64,000 bases of DNA, taken from Dolichospermum planctonicum (lineage in GTDB: Bacteria > Cyanobacteriota > Cyanobacteriia > Cyanobacteriales > Nostocaceae). The notes under the pieces were generated by a model, which was not told the DNA's origin, made no database searches, and saw only the letters and a list, made by a program, of their open reading frames with translations. The stretch spans positions 1-64,000 of the forward strand of contig NZ_BJCF01000009.1 in assembly GCF_005402965.1 (NCBI RefSeq). Reading direction: 5' to 3'. Positions within the stretch are counted from its first letter, which is position 1. Each line of letters starts with the position of its first letter. Shown one piece after another: positions 1-8,093 of this stretch. The position numbers and the translations under genes are program-made.

Positions 1-82
1 ACGGGCAAGGATAAGCCCCAGACTCTAGAACAAATAAGGTAATTTTACGAGTCAGGTCAATCAGAGAGCGAACTATCAGCAA

Positions 83-286
83 TTGACACTGTTTGACCAA
101 GGTTTAACTACGTTAGTTGTGTATCCCGATTTTATTACTGAAATAGATTATGAAAAACGCTTTGGTGGTGATGGTAAAAGCGATTTTACCCTCACCGCTA
201 ACTCTTTAATTGGGGTTGAAGTCAAATCTCGTCACGGTAGTATTGATAGAGTTAGATGGTCAGTGAGTGCGGATATACTCAAGTAA
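83..286 (+). CDS. unassigned ORF, probable gene fragment
   Basis: The reading frame is open from about position 38 and its only start-like codon is a TTG at 83, so this may be the tail of a broken gene rather than a complete one. The product would be 67 residues, with an acidic/aromatic stretch (PDFITEIDYEKRFGGDGKSD) and no motif that I recognise. It overlaps the small TPR ORF that follows in another frame. I cannot assign a function. Confidence 0.25.
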   Translation: MTLFDQGLTTLVVYPDFITEIDYEKRFGGDGKSDFTLTANSLIGVEVKSRHGSIDRVRWSVSADILK

Positions 287-291
287 TTAAA

Positions 292-504
292 ATGAATTAT
301 CACTATAATTACCACTATATTAATGCTTATTATAACCGAGGAAATGCCCGATTAGAGATAGGAGATAAACAAGGAGCGATTGAGGATTTTCATAAAGCAG
401 CAGATTTATATTGGCAAGAGGGAAAATTAGCAGAATATAAAGATACACAGGCTAGAATTATAAAATTGGAAATAGAAGCATCTTTAGATATTTTAAATTT
501 TTAA
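292..504 (+). CDS. small TPR-repeat protein or TPR gene fragment
   Basis: From the ATG at 292 the frame encodes 70 residues. The stretch AYYNRGNARLEIGDKQGAIEDFHKAADLY is split here as AYYNRGNARLEIGDKQG and AIEDFHKAADLY; it is a canonical tetratricopeptide repeat with the small/aromatic residue spacing of the family. Only about one and a half repeats are present, whereas TPR proteins usually carry several, so this may be the surviving end of a longer gene. An ATG with a preceding AAGTAATTAAA context fits better than the earlier alternative start at 256. Partner and role are unknown. Confidence 0.4.
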   Translation: MNYHYNYHYINAYYNRGNARLEIGDKQGAIEDFHKAADLYWQEGKLAEYKDTQARIIKLEIEASLDILNF

Positions 505-532
505 CTATAAGTAACTATAAGTAACTATAAGT
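503..532. repeat. three tandem copies of a 10-bp unit
   Basis: The unit AACTATAAGT is repeated exactly three times just after the stop codon of the TPR fragment. It is a short tandem repeat typical of intergenic DNA in filamentous cyanobacteria. No function is indicated. Confidence 0.8.
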
Positions 533-558
533 AGGGCTTGCTGAATAAGTCGTCTGTG
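531..558. repeat. dispersed repeat, possible IS or MITE terminus
   Basis: This stretch begins GTAGGGCTTGCTGAATAAGT and closely matches 45239-45266, which begins GTAGGGTTTGCTAAAAAAGT, including the GTCTGTG tail that follows. Terminal sequences of this kind occur on cyanobacterial transposable elements, but no transposase or second end was found here, so the element type is inferred. Confidence 0.4.
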
Positions 559-562
559 AGAG

Positions 563-607
563 CAGGGAACAGGGGACAGGAGACAGGAGACAGGGGACAG
601 GGGACAG
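563..607. repeat. short tandem heptamer repeat (GGRGACA)
   Basis: About six units of ACAGGRG/GGRGACA follow each other with small variations. Heptamer short tandemly repeated repetitive sequences of this form are common in heterocystous cyanobacteria. Confidence 0.8.
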
Positions 608-681
608 TTTTAACTGTTTGGATATCCTCAATTTTCCAAATCCGACAAAGAAAAATGCACCTTTACAGAAACAAACCGATA

Positions 682-719
682 CAAAAAATAACCCCCTTGA
701 CTACCAGTATCAGGGGGTT
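682..719 (-). terminator. rho-independent terminator of the PRC-barrel gene
   Basis: On the minus strand an 8-bp stem (AACCCCCT paired with AGGGGGTT, plus-strand 690-697 and 712-719) is followed by the T-rich tract ATTTTTTGT. It lies 9 nt beyond the stop codon of the PRC-barrel gene, which is the expected place for its terminator. Confidence 0.8.
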
Positions 720-727
720 TACAAAAC

Positions 728-1717
728 TTAATATCCGCCTTCTTCTTCGTATTCCACCTGTCGTTCCTTGACCTTTTTCGGGATATTTACCGGCTTTGGT
801 GCATCATCCCAAGCATCACCATCTAAATCATCATCATAGTCATCATACTGGTCAGCGTAGGTCTTTTTAGCAGGTTTGGCCTCGTATCTGGGTGCTTCCT
901 GATAACGGTCAGAGACCGTCGCGTCACTCCAGTTATCTTCTTCATCTTCTTCATACCGAATTGACTCATAGGAACGGGCTTTCATAACTTGACGCTGAGG
1001 CCTTTCTTCCTCTACGTAGTCTTCCGTCCATTCCTCTTCTTTGGCTACGGGTTCAGGAATACGCACCTTGGGCCGAGGTGCTTCCAGAGGAACACCGCTG
1101 GGTAATTGATTACTCGGTGCAACCGTCCGAGGTGGGGTATAACCAAATTCTTCTTCTGCGTCCCTTTCCCAAGGGGCTTTACCAATACCTAGCCGTTCTA
1201 AAACGCCTACAGTTAACTGGTTAACTCTTTCTTCAGCACCTTCAAACACAATCAAGCGACTCGGTCCAGTGCTGACAACTTCATCTATAGAAAGTTCGTA
1301 GGTACTTAAAAACTGGTCAGGAATTTGGGGTAATCCCAAAGCAGCAATGACTATAGTGTATATTTTACCTGTTTCGCCATTAAATTTAAAGCCCCGTACC
1401 TTGCCTAAAACTTCACCTGTTTCTGTGATAACTTCCCAGTTCATGAGATTACTGAGAATCTCTATTTCCACATCTTCAATGACATCCTCATTATCAACTA
1501 AGATGACATCACCGATTTGGTTAATGGTGTTAAGATACATATTGCGAGGGAGACTAGAAATAGAAATAAGGCTGTCTCGCAAACTAAGCGCCACAACCTC
1601 TCTTTGATCTACATCAACCCAGACTTGACTCACGATACCTAACCGCTTACCGTTGTCGCGGGTAATTACCTGAGTGTTTAATATATCCGAACGTCTAATT
1701 ACTTGCTCTGAGGTCAT
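728..1717 (-). CDS. PRC-barrel domain protein
   Basis: The 329-residue product has two PRC-barrel-like segments, about residues 8-80 (LNTQVITRDNGKRLGIVSQV) and 92-165 (NWEVITETGEVLGKVRGFKF). A long hydrophilic tail follows, rich in Glu, Asp, Arg and Tyr, that looks disordered. There is no signal peptide or membrane segment. PRC-barrel domains mediate protein-protein or RNA-linked assembly in the H subunit of photoreaction centres and in RimM; for this cyanobacterial form the precise role is not known. It is a single-gene unit with its own terminator. The ATG at 1717 is chosen because the first barrel begins within ten residues. Assignment to the fold is firm; function is open. Confidence 0.85.
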   Translation of the reverse strand: MTSEQVIRRSDILNTQVITRDNGKRLGIVSQVWVDVDQREVVALSLRDSLISISSLPRNMYLNTINQIGDVILVDNEDVIEDVEIEILSNLMNWEVITETGEVLGKVRGFKFNGETGKIYTIVIAALGLPQIPDQFLSTYELSIDEVVSTGPSRLIVFEGAEERVNQLTVGVLERLGIGKAPWERDAEEEFGYTPPRTVAPSNQLPSGVPLEAPRPKVRIPEPVAKEEEWTEDYVEEERPQRQVMKARSYESIRYEEDEEDNWSDATVSDRYQEAPRYEAKPAKKTYADQYDDYDDDLDGDAWDDAPKPVNIPKKVKERQVEYEEEGGY

Positions 1718-2350
1718 TATATACCTAGTCCTGATCTTTAATCCAGTTTATGTATATCACTATTTTTAACAGAAATTTGTCAGTTGTCACTTGTTAGTTG
1801 TCTGCTCCCTGTTACCTGTTGCTGTGGTGATTCTATCATCGGACAGCACCAACTCACAACTATCTTAAAACCAAATATCTCAAAACCAACTAAGTAGGTG
1901 AACGTAAAAAAACCGACACAAGTAACGAAAAGTAAAATTGCCCAAAACCTCTTCCCAGTTAAGAGTTAAGAGTTAAGAGTTAAGAGTTCCCTTGTCATAA
2001 CGACAATTTTTAACGCCAACCTACTTATATCAAAAAATTGTAACTGTTTTACCGATTGTTTTTACATTTTAGCTAATCTTTCCCCATTTGTCCTATCTCA
2101 AAATAGACAGTTGTTAACAAAGTATCGCCAAAATGCCAAAATAGAGATCACCAAACCAGTTTTGACCCCACCCTAACCCTCTCCTTAACAACAGGAGGGA
2201 AAAATTGTGATCAATAATTGAACGCAAATAAACGCAGATAAACGCAGATAAGGAAGGATGATCATAAGATCCCGGACTTTTATGATAAGTTAAGACATTA
2301 ATGAAAATAATTGAATTGAAAAAATCAGGGTTCTGAGGCTACTACACAAA
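1718..2350. other. 633-bp gene-free region upstream of hsdM
   Basis: No convincing gene was found. The region holds a 137-bp inverted-repeat element (1891-2027, listed separately). It also holds a short run of the AAACGCAGAT-type repeat at about 2221-2251 that recurs near 48740-48770. The hsdM promoter presumably lies in the AT-rich last 100 bases, but no box pair is clear enough to report. Confidence 0.6.
1891..2027. mobile_element. MITE-like element, family 2, copy A
   Basis: The 137-bp element is bounded by perfect 9-bp inverted ends TAAGTAGGT and ACCTACTTA, so that TA sits at both edges. It carries four tandem AGTTAAG heptamers at 1957-1984. A second copy at 11442-11685 shares the same order of sequence but has three heptamers and another element inserted in it. 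The size, the inverted ends and the TA at the borders suit a non-autonomous element mobilised by an IS630/Tc1-mariner-type transposase; that enzyme class is inferred. Confidence 0.65.
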
Positions 2351-4762
2351 ATGGCAATTAAGAAAAGTGAACTTTACAGTTCTTTATGGAAAAGTTGCGA
2401 CGAATTGCGGGGAGGTATGGATGCTTCTCAGTATAAAAATTATGTATTAGTTTTATTATTTGTTAAGTACATTTCCGATCGCTATGCAGGTGTAGAAGAT
2501 GCCACCTTAGAAGTCCCTCAAGGTGGGAGTTTTCAGGATATTGTCAATTTAAAAGGAAAACCAGATATAGGGGCGAAAATCAATGAAATCATCCAGAATC
2601 TAGCCACAGCTAATGACTTAGGTAACATCTTTAATGATGCGGATTTTAATGATGGGGATAAATTGGGGAAAGGGAAGGAAATGCAAGATAGGCTTTCTAA
2701 CCTGGTAGCTATTTTTGAAACCCCCGCTTTAAACTTTAGTAAAAACCGCGCTGATGGAGATGATATATTAGGTGATGCCTATGAGTATTTAATGCGGAAT
2801 TTTGCCACCCAGTCAGGTAAAAGCAAAGGACAATTTTACACCCCTGGGGAAGTTTCCCGCGTCATTGCTAAAGTCATAGGAATTAACACCGCAACCAGTC
2901 AAGAACAAAGTATTTATGATCCTACCTGTGGTAGTGGTTCATTATTATTAAAAGCAGCAGATGAAACCGATGTAAAAATCAGCATCTACGGGCAAGAAAT
3001 AGATAACGCAACCTACGCATTAGCGCGGATGAATATGATTCTACATGGACATCCTAGTGCGGAAATTTATCAAGATAATACCTTATCAACTCCCTATTTT
3101 AAAGATGATCAAAGTGGGTTAAAAACCTTTGATTTTGCAGTTGCAAATCCTCCTTTTTCTGTGAAAGCTTGGAGTAACGGCATTAAATTAGACAAAGATG
3201 AATTTAACCGATTTGATGGTTATGGAATTCCACCAGTTAAAAATGGTGATTATGCCTTTTTATTACATTTAGTTGCTTCTTTAAAACCTCATGGTAAGGG
3301 AGCGATAATTTTACCCCACGGGGTGTTATTTCGAGGGAATGCGGAGGCAGATATTAGAAAAAATCTGCTGCAAAAACGGATAATTAAAGGGATAATTGGC
3401 TTACCTGCTAATTTATTTTATGGGACGGGGATACCGGCCTGTATTATTGTCATAGATAAAGAAAACGCCGAAAATCGGCAAAGTATTTTGATGATAGATG
3501 CAAGTAAAGCTTATATTAAAGATGGCAACAAAAACCGACTGCGAGAACAGGATATCCATAAAATAGTAGATGTTTTCAATAAACAGTTAGAAGTTCCCAA
3601 ATACTCGCGGATGGTGCTTTTTACAGAAATTGCAGCCAATGATTATAATTTGAATATTCCCCGTTATATTGACTCTCAAGAAGAAGAAGATATTCAAGAT
3701 ATTGCAGCCCATTTATTAGGGGGCATACCTCAGCGCGATATTGCAGCATTACAAGATTATTGGCAAGTTTACCCAACTCTACAACAAGATTTATTTGCAG
3801 CAACAAATAGAGCAGGATATGTACAGCTAAAAATTGCAGTTTCCGAGGTCAAAACCTGTATTTTTAATCATCCTGAATTTATCCAATATAGTCAAGAAAT
3901 TGACAAGGTTTTTCAAACCTGGGAAAATAAACACACCCCGTTATTAACAGCTATTCAACCAGGGGATAAACCCAAGGAAATTATTTACACTTTATCCGAA
4001 GATTTGTTAACAGCATTTGCAGATAAAAACCTGATTGATAAGTATGATGTTTATCAGCATTTGATGACCTATTGGTTAAAAACAATGAAGGATGATGTTT
4101 ATATTTTAGTTGAAGATGGTTGGAAAGCGGAATTAACGGAAATTACCAATAAAAAGGGGACTATTACAGATTATGTCTGTGAATTGATTCCTGAAGAATT
4201 GATGATTAACCGCTATTTTCTCACGGAACAGGGGAAAATTGCCCAGTGGGAAATACAGAAAGATGATCTAGTCCGACAACAGGAAGAAATGCAAGAAGAA
4301 TATGGTGGAGAAGAGGGTTTATTAGCAGAAGTGACTAATGATAGTGGGAAAGTTACTAAGACTAGTATTAATGTGAGAATGAAGGAAATTCAGAAAAATC
4401 CGCTTTTTGCAGATGCAGATGAGTTAAAGGTGTTAAAAAGTTATTTAAAATTGATTGAAGCGGAGGCAGAAATGAGTAAGAAAATTAAGGATCTGACTCT
4501 ATCTTTACATAATCAGGTGCTTAAAAAATATCAACATTTAACAGAGGAAGAGGTGAAAATTCTGGTGGTTAATGATAAATGGATGAGGACATTAAAACAG
4601 GGTATAATTGGGGAAATGGATCGGATTTCTCAACGGTTGACGCAAAGGATTAAGGAGTTAGGGGAACGTTATGATCTGCCTTTATCTGTGTTAAGTTCTG
4701 AGGTGGAGATTTTGACTCAGAAGGTTGAAGGACATTTGCAAAATATGGGAATGATTTGGTGA
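2351..4762 (+). CDS. hsdM: type I restriction-modification system, DNA methyltransferase subunit HsdM
   Basis: The product (803 residues) is the modification subunit that methylates adenine in the site chosen by HsdS. The N-terminal HsdM_N helical region is at about residues 8-130. The SAM-binding motif I DPTCGSGSLL is at 190-199 and the catalytic motif IV NPPF at 266-269, in the order of gamma-class N6-adenine methyltransferases. The 300-residue C-terminal part is charged and partly coiled-coil-like, making the protein longer than the classical 500-residue HsdM but similar to a known longer subgroup. It is first in the hsdM-hsdS unit. The end of the gene (4734-4765) is duplicated just downstream, where the second copy contains the hsdS start. 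Confidence 0.93.
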   Translation: MAIKKSELYSSLWKSCDELRGGMDASQYKNYVLVLLFVKYISDRYAGVEDATLEVPQGGSFQDIVNLKGKPDIGAKINEIIQNLATANDLGNIFNDADFNDGDKLGKGKEMQDRLSNLVAIFETPALNFSKNRADGDDILGDAYEYLMRNFATQSGKSKGQFYTPGEVSRVIAKVIGINTATSQEQSIYDPTCGSGSLLLKAADETDVKISIYGQEIDNATYALARMNMILHGHPSAEIYQDNTLSTPYFKDDQSGLKTFDFAVANPPFSVKAWSNGIKLDKDEFNRFDGYGIPPVKNGDYAFLLHLVASLKPHGKGAIILPHGVLFRGNAEADIRKNLLQKRIIKGIIGLPANLFYGTGIPACIIVIDKENAENRQSILMIDASKAYIKDGNKNRLREQDIHKIVDVFNKQLEVPKYSRMVLFTEIAANDYNLNIPRYIDSQEEEDIQDIAAHLLGGIPQRDIAALQDYWQVYPTLQQDLFAATNRAGYVQLKIAVSEVKTCIFNHPEFIQYSQEIDKVFQTWENKHTPLLTAIQPGDKPKEIIYTLSEDLLTAFADKNLIDKYDVYQHLMTYWLKTMKDDVYILVEDGWKAELTEITNKKGTITDYVCELIPEELMINRYFLTEQGKIAQWEIQKDDLVRQQEEMQEEYGGEEGLLAEVTNDSGKVTKTSINVRMKEIQKNPLFADADELKVLKSYLKLIEAEAEMSKKIKDLTLSLHNQVLKKYQHLTEEEVKILVVNDKWMRTLKQGIIGEMDRISQRLTQRIKELGERYDLPLSVLSSEVEILTQKVEGHLQNMGMIW

Positions 4763-4862
4763 TAGTTATCTTTTGTAAAGGTAGAGACGTTCCATGGAAC
4801 GTCTCTACAAAGGTTTAAAACGACGTACAGATTTGCAAAATATGGGGATGGTTTGGTAATGG
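4734..4862. repeat. duplicated hsdM end flanking a perfect 28-bp palindrome
   Basis: Positions 4734-4765 and 4831-4862 match at 28 of 32 bases. Between them, 4781-4808 is a perfect 28-bp palindrome centred on CCATGG, with arms GTAGAGACGTTCC. In the second copy the hsdM-like stop TAA overlaps the hsdS ATG as TAATG, so hsdM and hsdS were probably overlapping before the insertion. Palindromes of this type are widespread in cyanobacterial intergenic DNA. Confidence 0.7.
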
Positions 4863-6157
4863 AAATTAATATTAAAGATGGTTATAAGGTTACTGAGGTG
4901 GGGGTTATTCCTGATGATTGGGAAGTGAAGAAATTGGGGGAATTGTTGAAGTTTAAAAATGGAATAAATGCAGATAAAAAATATTATGGAGAAGGAATAA
5001 AGTTTATTAATATATTAGAAATTATACAAAAAAGGTATCTTTTTTATCAAGATATACCAGGATTTGTAACTATAGATTCAGCTACTATAAAAAGTAATCT
5101 TGTGCAATTAGGTGATATATTATTTAATAGAACATCTGAAACACAAGAAGAAGTAGGATTAACATCAGTTTATTTAGATAATAAAGATGTAGTTTTTGGT
5201 GGTTTTGTTATCAGAGGAAGACCAATAAATAATTTACTAGATTACTTTTTTTCTCAATATGCTTTCTCTTCAGCTATTGTCAGAAATCAGATTATAAAAA
5301 GAGGACAGGGTGCTATTAGAGCAAATATTGGACAAAGTGATTTAAAAGAGGTTTGTATTCCCCTTCCTCCGCTTGCTGAACAAAAAGCGATCGCTCATGC
5401 ACTGAGTGATGTAGATAACCTAATTACAGCCATAGATCAACTGATCACGAAAAAGCGTAACCTTAAACAGGGGACAATGCAGGAACTCCTCACGGGTAAG
5501 AAGCGTTTACCTGGTTTTAGCGGTAAGTGGGAAGTGAAGAAATTGGGGGAATTAATCAACAGTTTGCAGAATGGATATGGATTTTCTGCAAGGGGCTATA
5601 TTAGAGTAGGTATTCCAATTGTTACAATGGCTCAAATTGGATTAGATGGTTCTTTTCAATTTGATGAGTCAAAAGTCAACTTTTGGACAAGTTCAGAATT
5701 TGAATCTCTTAAAAACTATCATCTCAAATATGGAGATGTAATTATTGCTATGACAGACGTAACACCTAGTAAAAATTTAATAGGTAGAATGTGTCAAGTA
5801 AATAGGAGAGAAACTTTTCTTCTTAATCAAAGGGTTGGTTTATTGAGAATAGACAGAGAAAAGATTAATCCATTATTTTTAGTAGCATTATCAAATTTAT
5901 CAAATACTAAAGGTTGGAGAGATTACTCTAAATCAGTTGCTTCTCTTGGGGTACAGGCTAATATAAGCACTAAAGATATTTTAAATGGAACAATAAAAAT
6001 ACCAACTATAGAAGAACAAAAAGCCATAGCTGAAATACTAACAGACATGGATAAAGAAATAGAAGCATTAGAAAAAAAACGCGACAAATATAAAACCATA
6101 AAACAGGGAATGATGCAAGAATTGTTAACAGGAAAAACGAGAATAATTGATAATTGA
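4859..6157 (+). CDS. hsdS: type I restriction-modification system, specificity subunit HsdS
   Basis: This subunit chooses the bipartite recognition site. The 432-residue protein has the usual two-fold plan. Target recognition domain 1 (about 15-185) ends in a conserved helical spacer with PPLAEQKAIAHAL and KQGTMQELLTGK. Domain 2 (about 225-390) ends in the matching spacer IEEQKAIAEIL and KQGMMQELLTGK. Both halves open with WEVKKLGEL, encoded by an identical 26-bp repeat (4919-4944 and 5528-5553). The start is taken as the ATG at 4859 rather than the TTG at 4853, because TAATG would overlap an hsdM-type stop. The recognised sequence cannot be read from this. Confidence 0.9.
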   Translation: MEINIKDGYKVTEVGVIPDDWEVKKLGELLKFKNGINADKKYYGEGIKFINILEIIQKRYLFYQDIPGFVTIDSATIKSNLVQLGDILFNRTSETQEEVGLTSVYLDNKDVVFGGFVIRGRPINNLLDYFFSQYAFSSAIVRNQIIKRGQGAIRANIGQSDLKEVCIPLPPLAEQKAIAHALSDVDNLITAIDQLITKKRNLKQGTMQELLTGKKRLPGFSGKWEVKKLGELINSLQNGYGFSARGYIRVGIPIVTMAQIGLDGSFQFDESKVNFWTSSEFESLKNYHLKYGDVIIAMTDVTPSKNLIGRMCQVNRRETFLLNQRVGLLRIDREKINPLFLVALSNLSNTKGWRDYSKSVASLGVQANISTKDILNGTIKIPTIEEQKAIAEILTDMDKEIEALEKKRDKYKTIKQGMMQELLTGKTRIIDN

Positions 6158-6223
6158 TAATTATAGGATCTTCCTTTGCGACTTGACGGGAAACCAAGAC
6201 CCTATAAAATTGGTAATATTGAC

Positions 6224-6314
6224 AGGACTTACGCAAAATATCTCTCAAATCCTCATTTCTCCGTGACCTCTGTGCCTCTGTGGTTCGTTATTCCATGAAT
6301 CTTGCGTAAGTCCT
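6224..6314. mobile_element. MITE-like element, family 3 (AGGACTTACGCAA ends)
   Basis: The 91-bp sequence is bounded by inverted ends AGGACTTACGCAA and TTGCGTAAGTCCT with no coding capacity. Its centre contains an 18-bp string (6268-6285) that recurs exactly at 28604-28621 at the end of the amidase gene. The ends are of a kind that is common in Nostocales genomes; mobility is inferred from structure only. Confidence 0.6.
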
Positions 6315-6375
6315 ATATTGAATAGAGCTTAAAAATTCGTGAACATAAAACCAACATCAGAAACAATATAAACCT

Positions 6376-6987
6376 ATGACCTATACCCCAGTAAAAACCC
6401 TCACCTTTGAGCAATTTTTAATTGAATATGGGGACAATACCCGCTATGAACTAATTGACGGAGAACTCAGAGACATCGAACCCACAAGACCCCATGAAGA
6501 AGTTGCGGGAAATATTGCCGGCAGAATTTACACCGAGATTATTGATAATAAATTAAACTGGTTAATTCCCAAAACCTGCTTAATTAAACCCCCTGCTGCG
6601 TCAGCTACAGCACTGCGTCCAGATGTGATAGTTTTAGATAAAATCAAACTTAATCAAGAACCACTTTGGCAAAAAGAGCCAATAATTTGTCATGGTAATA
6701 CTATTAAATTAGTTGCGGAAGTTGTCAGCACAAATTGGCAAGATGATTATGCTAGAAAAATAGAAGAATATGCCTTTTTAGAAATACCAGAATATTGGAT
6801 AATAGACTTTTGGGCATTAGGTGGAATGCAATTTATTGGCAACCCCAAACAACCGACGTTAACAATTTGTCAATTAATTAATGGAGTATATGAACAAGAA
6901 AAATATCGTTTAGGAGATAGTATTTTTTCTCCTCTATTTGCAGATTTAAAACTTAAATTACATGATACAGCAAGTAGCTTTGAGTGA
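6376..6987 (+). CDS. Uma2 family (DUF820) putative endonuclease, C-terminus replaced by a MITE
   Basis: Uma2 proteins carry a PD-(D/E)XK-like nuclease fold and are extremely numerous in cyanobacteria; their natural substrate is not established. Visible here are the N-terminal FEQFLIEYGDNTRYELIDGE, the RPDVIVLD strand (nuclease Asp) and VAEVVSTNWQDDYARKIEEY (Glu-X-Val core and helix). The 203-residue product ends HDTASSFE; the last six codons and the stop lie inside the 106-bp element at 6966-7071. The paralogue at 43290-43907 continues with a tail ending IFKAGNFD instead. The gene sits between hsdS and a TA pair inside the type I system. Confidence 0.85.
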   Translation: MTYTPVKTLTFEQFLIEYGDNTRYELIDGELRDIEPTRPHEEVAGNIAGRIYTEIIDNKLNWLIPKTCLIKPPAASATALRPDVIVLDKIKLNQEPLWQKEPIICHGNTIKLVAEVVSTNWQDDYARKIEEYAFLEIPEYWIIDFWALGGMQFIGNPKQPTLTICQLINGVYEQEKYRLGDSIFSPLFADLKLKLHDTASSFE

Positions 6988-7071
6988 GGTAAATATTATG
7001 CGGGCAAGATGCCCGCACCACAAGAGTTTTATCACTAATATTTGTACTTCATAATAGCGGTAACTGCTGTA
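6966..7071 (-). mobile_element. MITE-like element, family 1, copy 1
   Basis: This 106-bp copy has inverted ends TACAGCA and TGCTGTA, extended here to CATGATACAGCA and TGCTGTATCATG, with TA at each border and a GCGGGCAAGATGCCCGC hairpin in the centre. It is in reverse orientation to the copies at 11469 and 13397. Its left end supplies the final codons and stop of the Uma2 gene. Confidence 0.75.
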
Positions 7072-7356
7072 TCATGCCATAAAATTTAATGAAAAATCAG
7101 GTTGTAGGTTGGGTAAAACGAAGTGAAACCCAACTTACAAATCTTTGTTTATTTGCGCTTTGGGGTGAAACATATCTGCTCATGTTGGGTTTCATGCTTC
7201 AACCCAACCTACAAATCTGCTCATGTTGGGTTTCATGCTTCAACCCAACCTACAAATCTATTTATAACATATTAATGGTGCGATCGCTTTGGTATAACGG
7301 TGAAATTGTGCAGTGGCATATAATCTTATTTAGTCAGACTGTCTCTAGTCATGCTC
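7072..7356. repeat. GTTGGGTTTCATGCTTCAACCCAAC repeat cluster (left flank of TA module)
   Basis: Several inverted copies of a GTTGGGTT-AACCCAAC hairpin repeat lie here. Positions 7136-7209 form a 74-bp block that appears identical to 8218-8291, on the other side of the DUF3368/UPF0175 pair. The open frame across 7089-7406 is made of these repeats and is not taken as a gene. Confidence 0.7.
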
Positions 7357-7845
7357 TTAAGATTCTTGAGAAAGAGCTAAGATACGCTGATATAGCTGGG
7401 GACTGATGCGAAAACCAGCCCGGTTGATTAAAGCATCCATAACAGGTTGAACTTGAGGGATAAGACTTCTTTGTTTAGCAACAAGCAGAATGCCCAGAAT
7501 ACCAATAATAGGTACTCCAAGCCGGAGAGCTTCTTGCCGTCCTAAGCGTTCATCAATGAGCAAATCATCGGCTTGTAGTTCAAGTGCCAAGGCTATAGCA
7601 TTTGCTTCTCCGGCATCAAGTCCCCGTTCCTGTTGAAGTTGGTTAGCAAGTTGGAAGTTGTTGAGGAATTGGGTTTGAATCCAGTCTAGTTGGAGAATAG
7701 CTGAAATGGTAGGATTGCTGGCCGCTACCAGTTCACTGGCAACCACGTCAGGAATAATAACCTTATGGTAAATAGTTTCTAGCAACCCAAGACGATCAAC
7801 AAGGGCAAGATTTGAGAGAGCAGAAGTATCACTGACGACAATCAT
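7357..7845 (-). CDS. DUF3368 PIN-like toxin of a type II toxin-antitoxin pair
   Basis: The 162-residue protein begins MIVVSDTSALSNLALVDRL, with the first acidic residue of the PIN fold in SDTSAL. Further acidic residues lie in GLDAGEANAIALALE and LLIDERLGRQEA, the arrangement of DUF3368 PIN-like nucleases. These are thought to cleave RNA and to be held inactive by a partner. It follows a UPF0175 gene with an ATGA overlap (7842-7845), the standard antitoxin-then-toxin order. The reading frame is full length and all expected acidic positions are present, so it is probably active. RNase activity is inferred from the family. Confidence 0.85.
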   Translation of the reverse strand: MIVVSDTSALSNLALVDRLGLLETIYHKVIIPDVVASELVAASNPTISAILQLDWIQTQFLNNFQLANQLQQERGLDAGEANAIALALELQADDLLIDERLGRQEALRLGVPIIGILGILLVAKQRSLIPQVQPVMDALINRAGFRISPQLYQRILALSQES

Positions 7846-8093
7846 AGCCAGCCCCGACTCCGCAGGTGTTGAACATCCTGCTCCAGGTCTTCCACATCAT
7901 AATGGACGCAAATATTCCGGTCCGCCAGCAGCTTTTGAAAGTTCATTATGTCTATTCCGGCAATTTTGCTGGCACGGCTGAGGGAAATCCGCTGCTGCTG
8001 GAATAGGGCAATGGCTATTTCCCGGAGCCATTCACTCTGGTTAAAAGTTTCAGTTTTACTGAGGTTATCAGGTAGGTTTAGAGTAATTTGCAT
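7842..8093 (-). CDS. UPF0175 family antitoxin
   Basis: The 83-residue product begins MQITLNLPDNL, carries an SEWLREIAIALFQQQRISL helix and SRASKIAGIDIMNFQKLLADR, a helix-turn-helix-like segment typical of UPF0175, and ends with an acidic interaction tail. The ATG at 8093 is preferred over the ATG at 8111: it has GAGGAC eight bases upstream and gives the usual family N-terminus. It overlaps the DUF3368 toxin by four bases and probably autoregulates the pair. Family membership is recognised; repression is inferred. Confidence 0.85.
   Translation of the reverse strand: MQITLNLPDNLSKTETFNQSEWLREIAIALFQQQRISLSRASKIAGIDIMNFQKLLADRNICVHYDVEDLEQDVQHLRSRGWL

Noticed and set aside
538-771. Open frame of 77 codons across the heptamer repeat and the terminator
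   Set aside because: It runs through a tandem repeat and the PRC-gene terminator into the antisense of the PRC gene, with no ribosome site or family.
7089-7406. Open frame of 105 codons between Uma2 and the DUF3368 toxin
   Set aside because: It is composed of repeated GTTGGGTT/AACCCAAC hairpin units, gives a low-complexity Cys/Trp-rich product and overlaps the toxin gene end.
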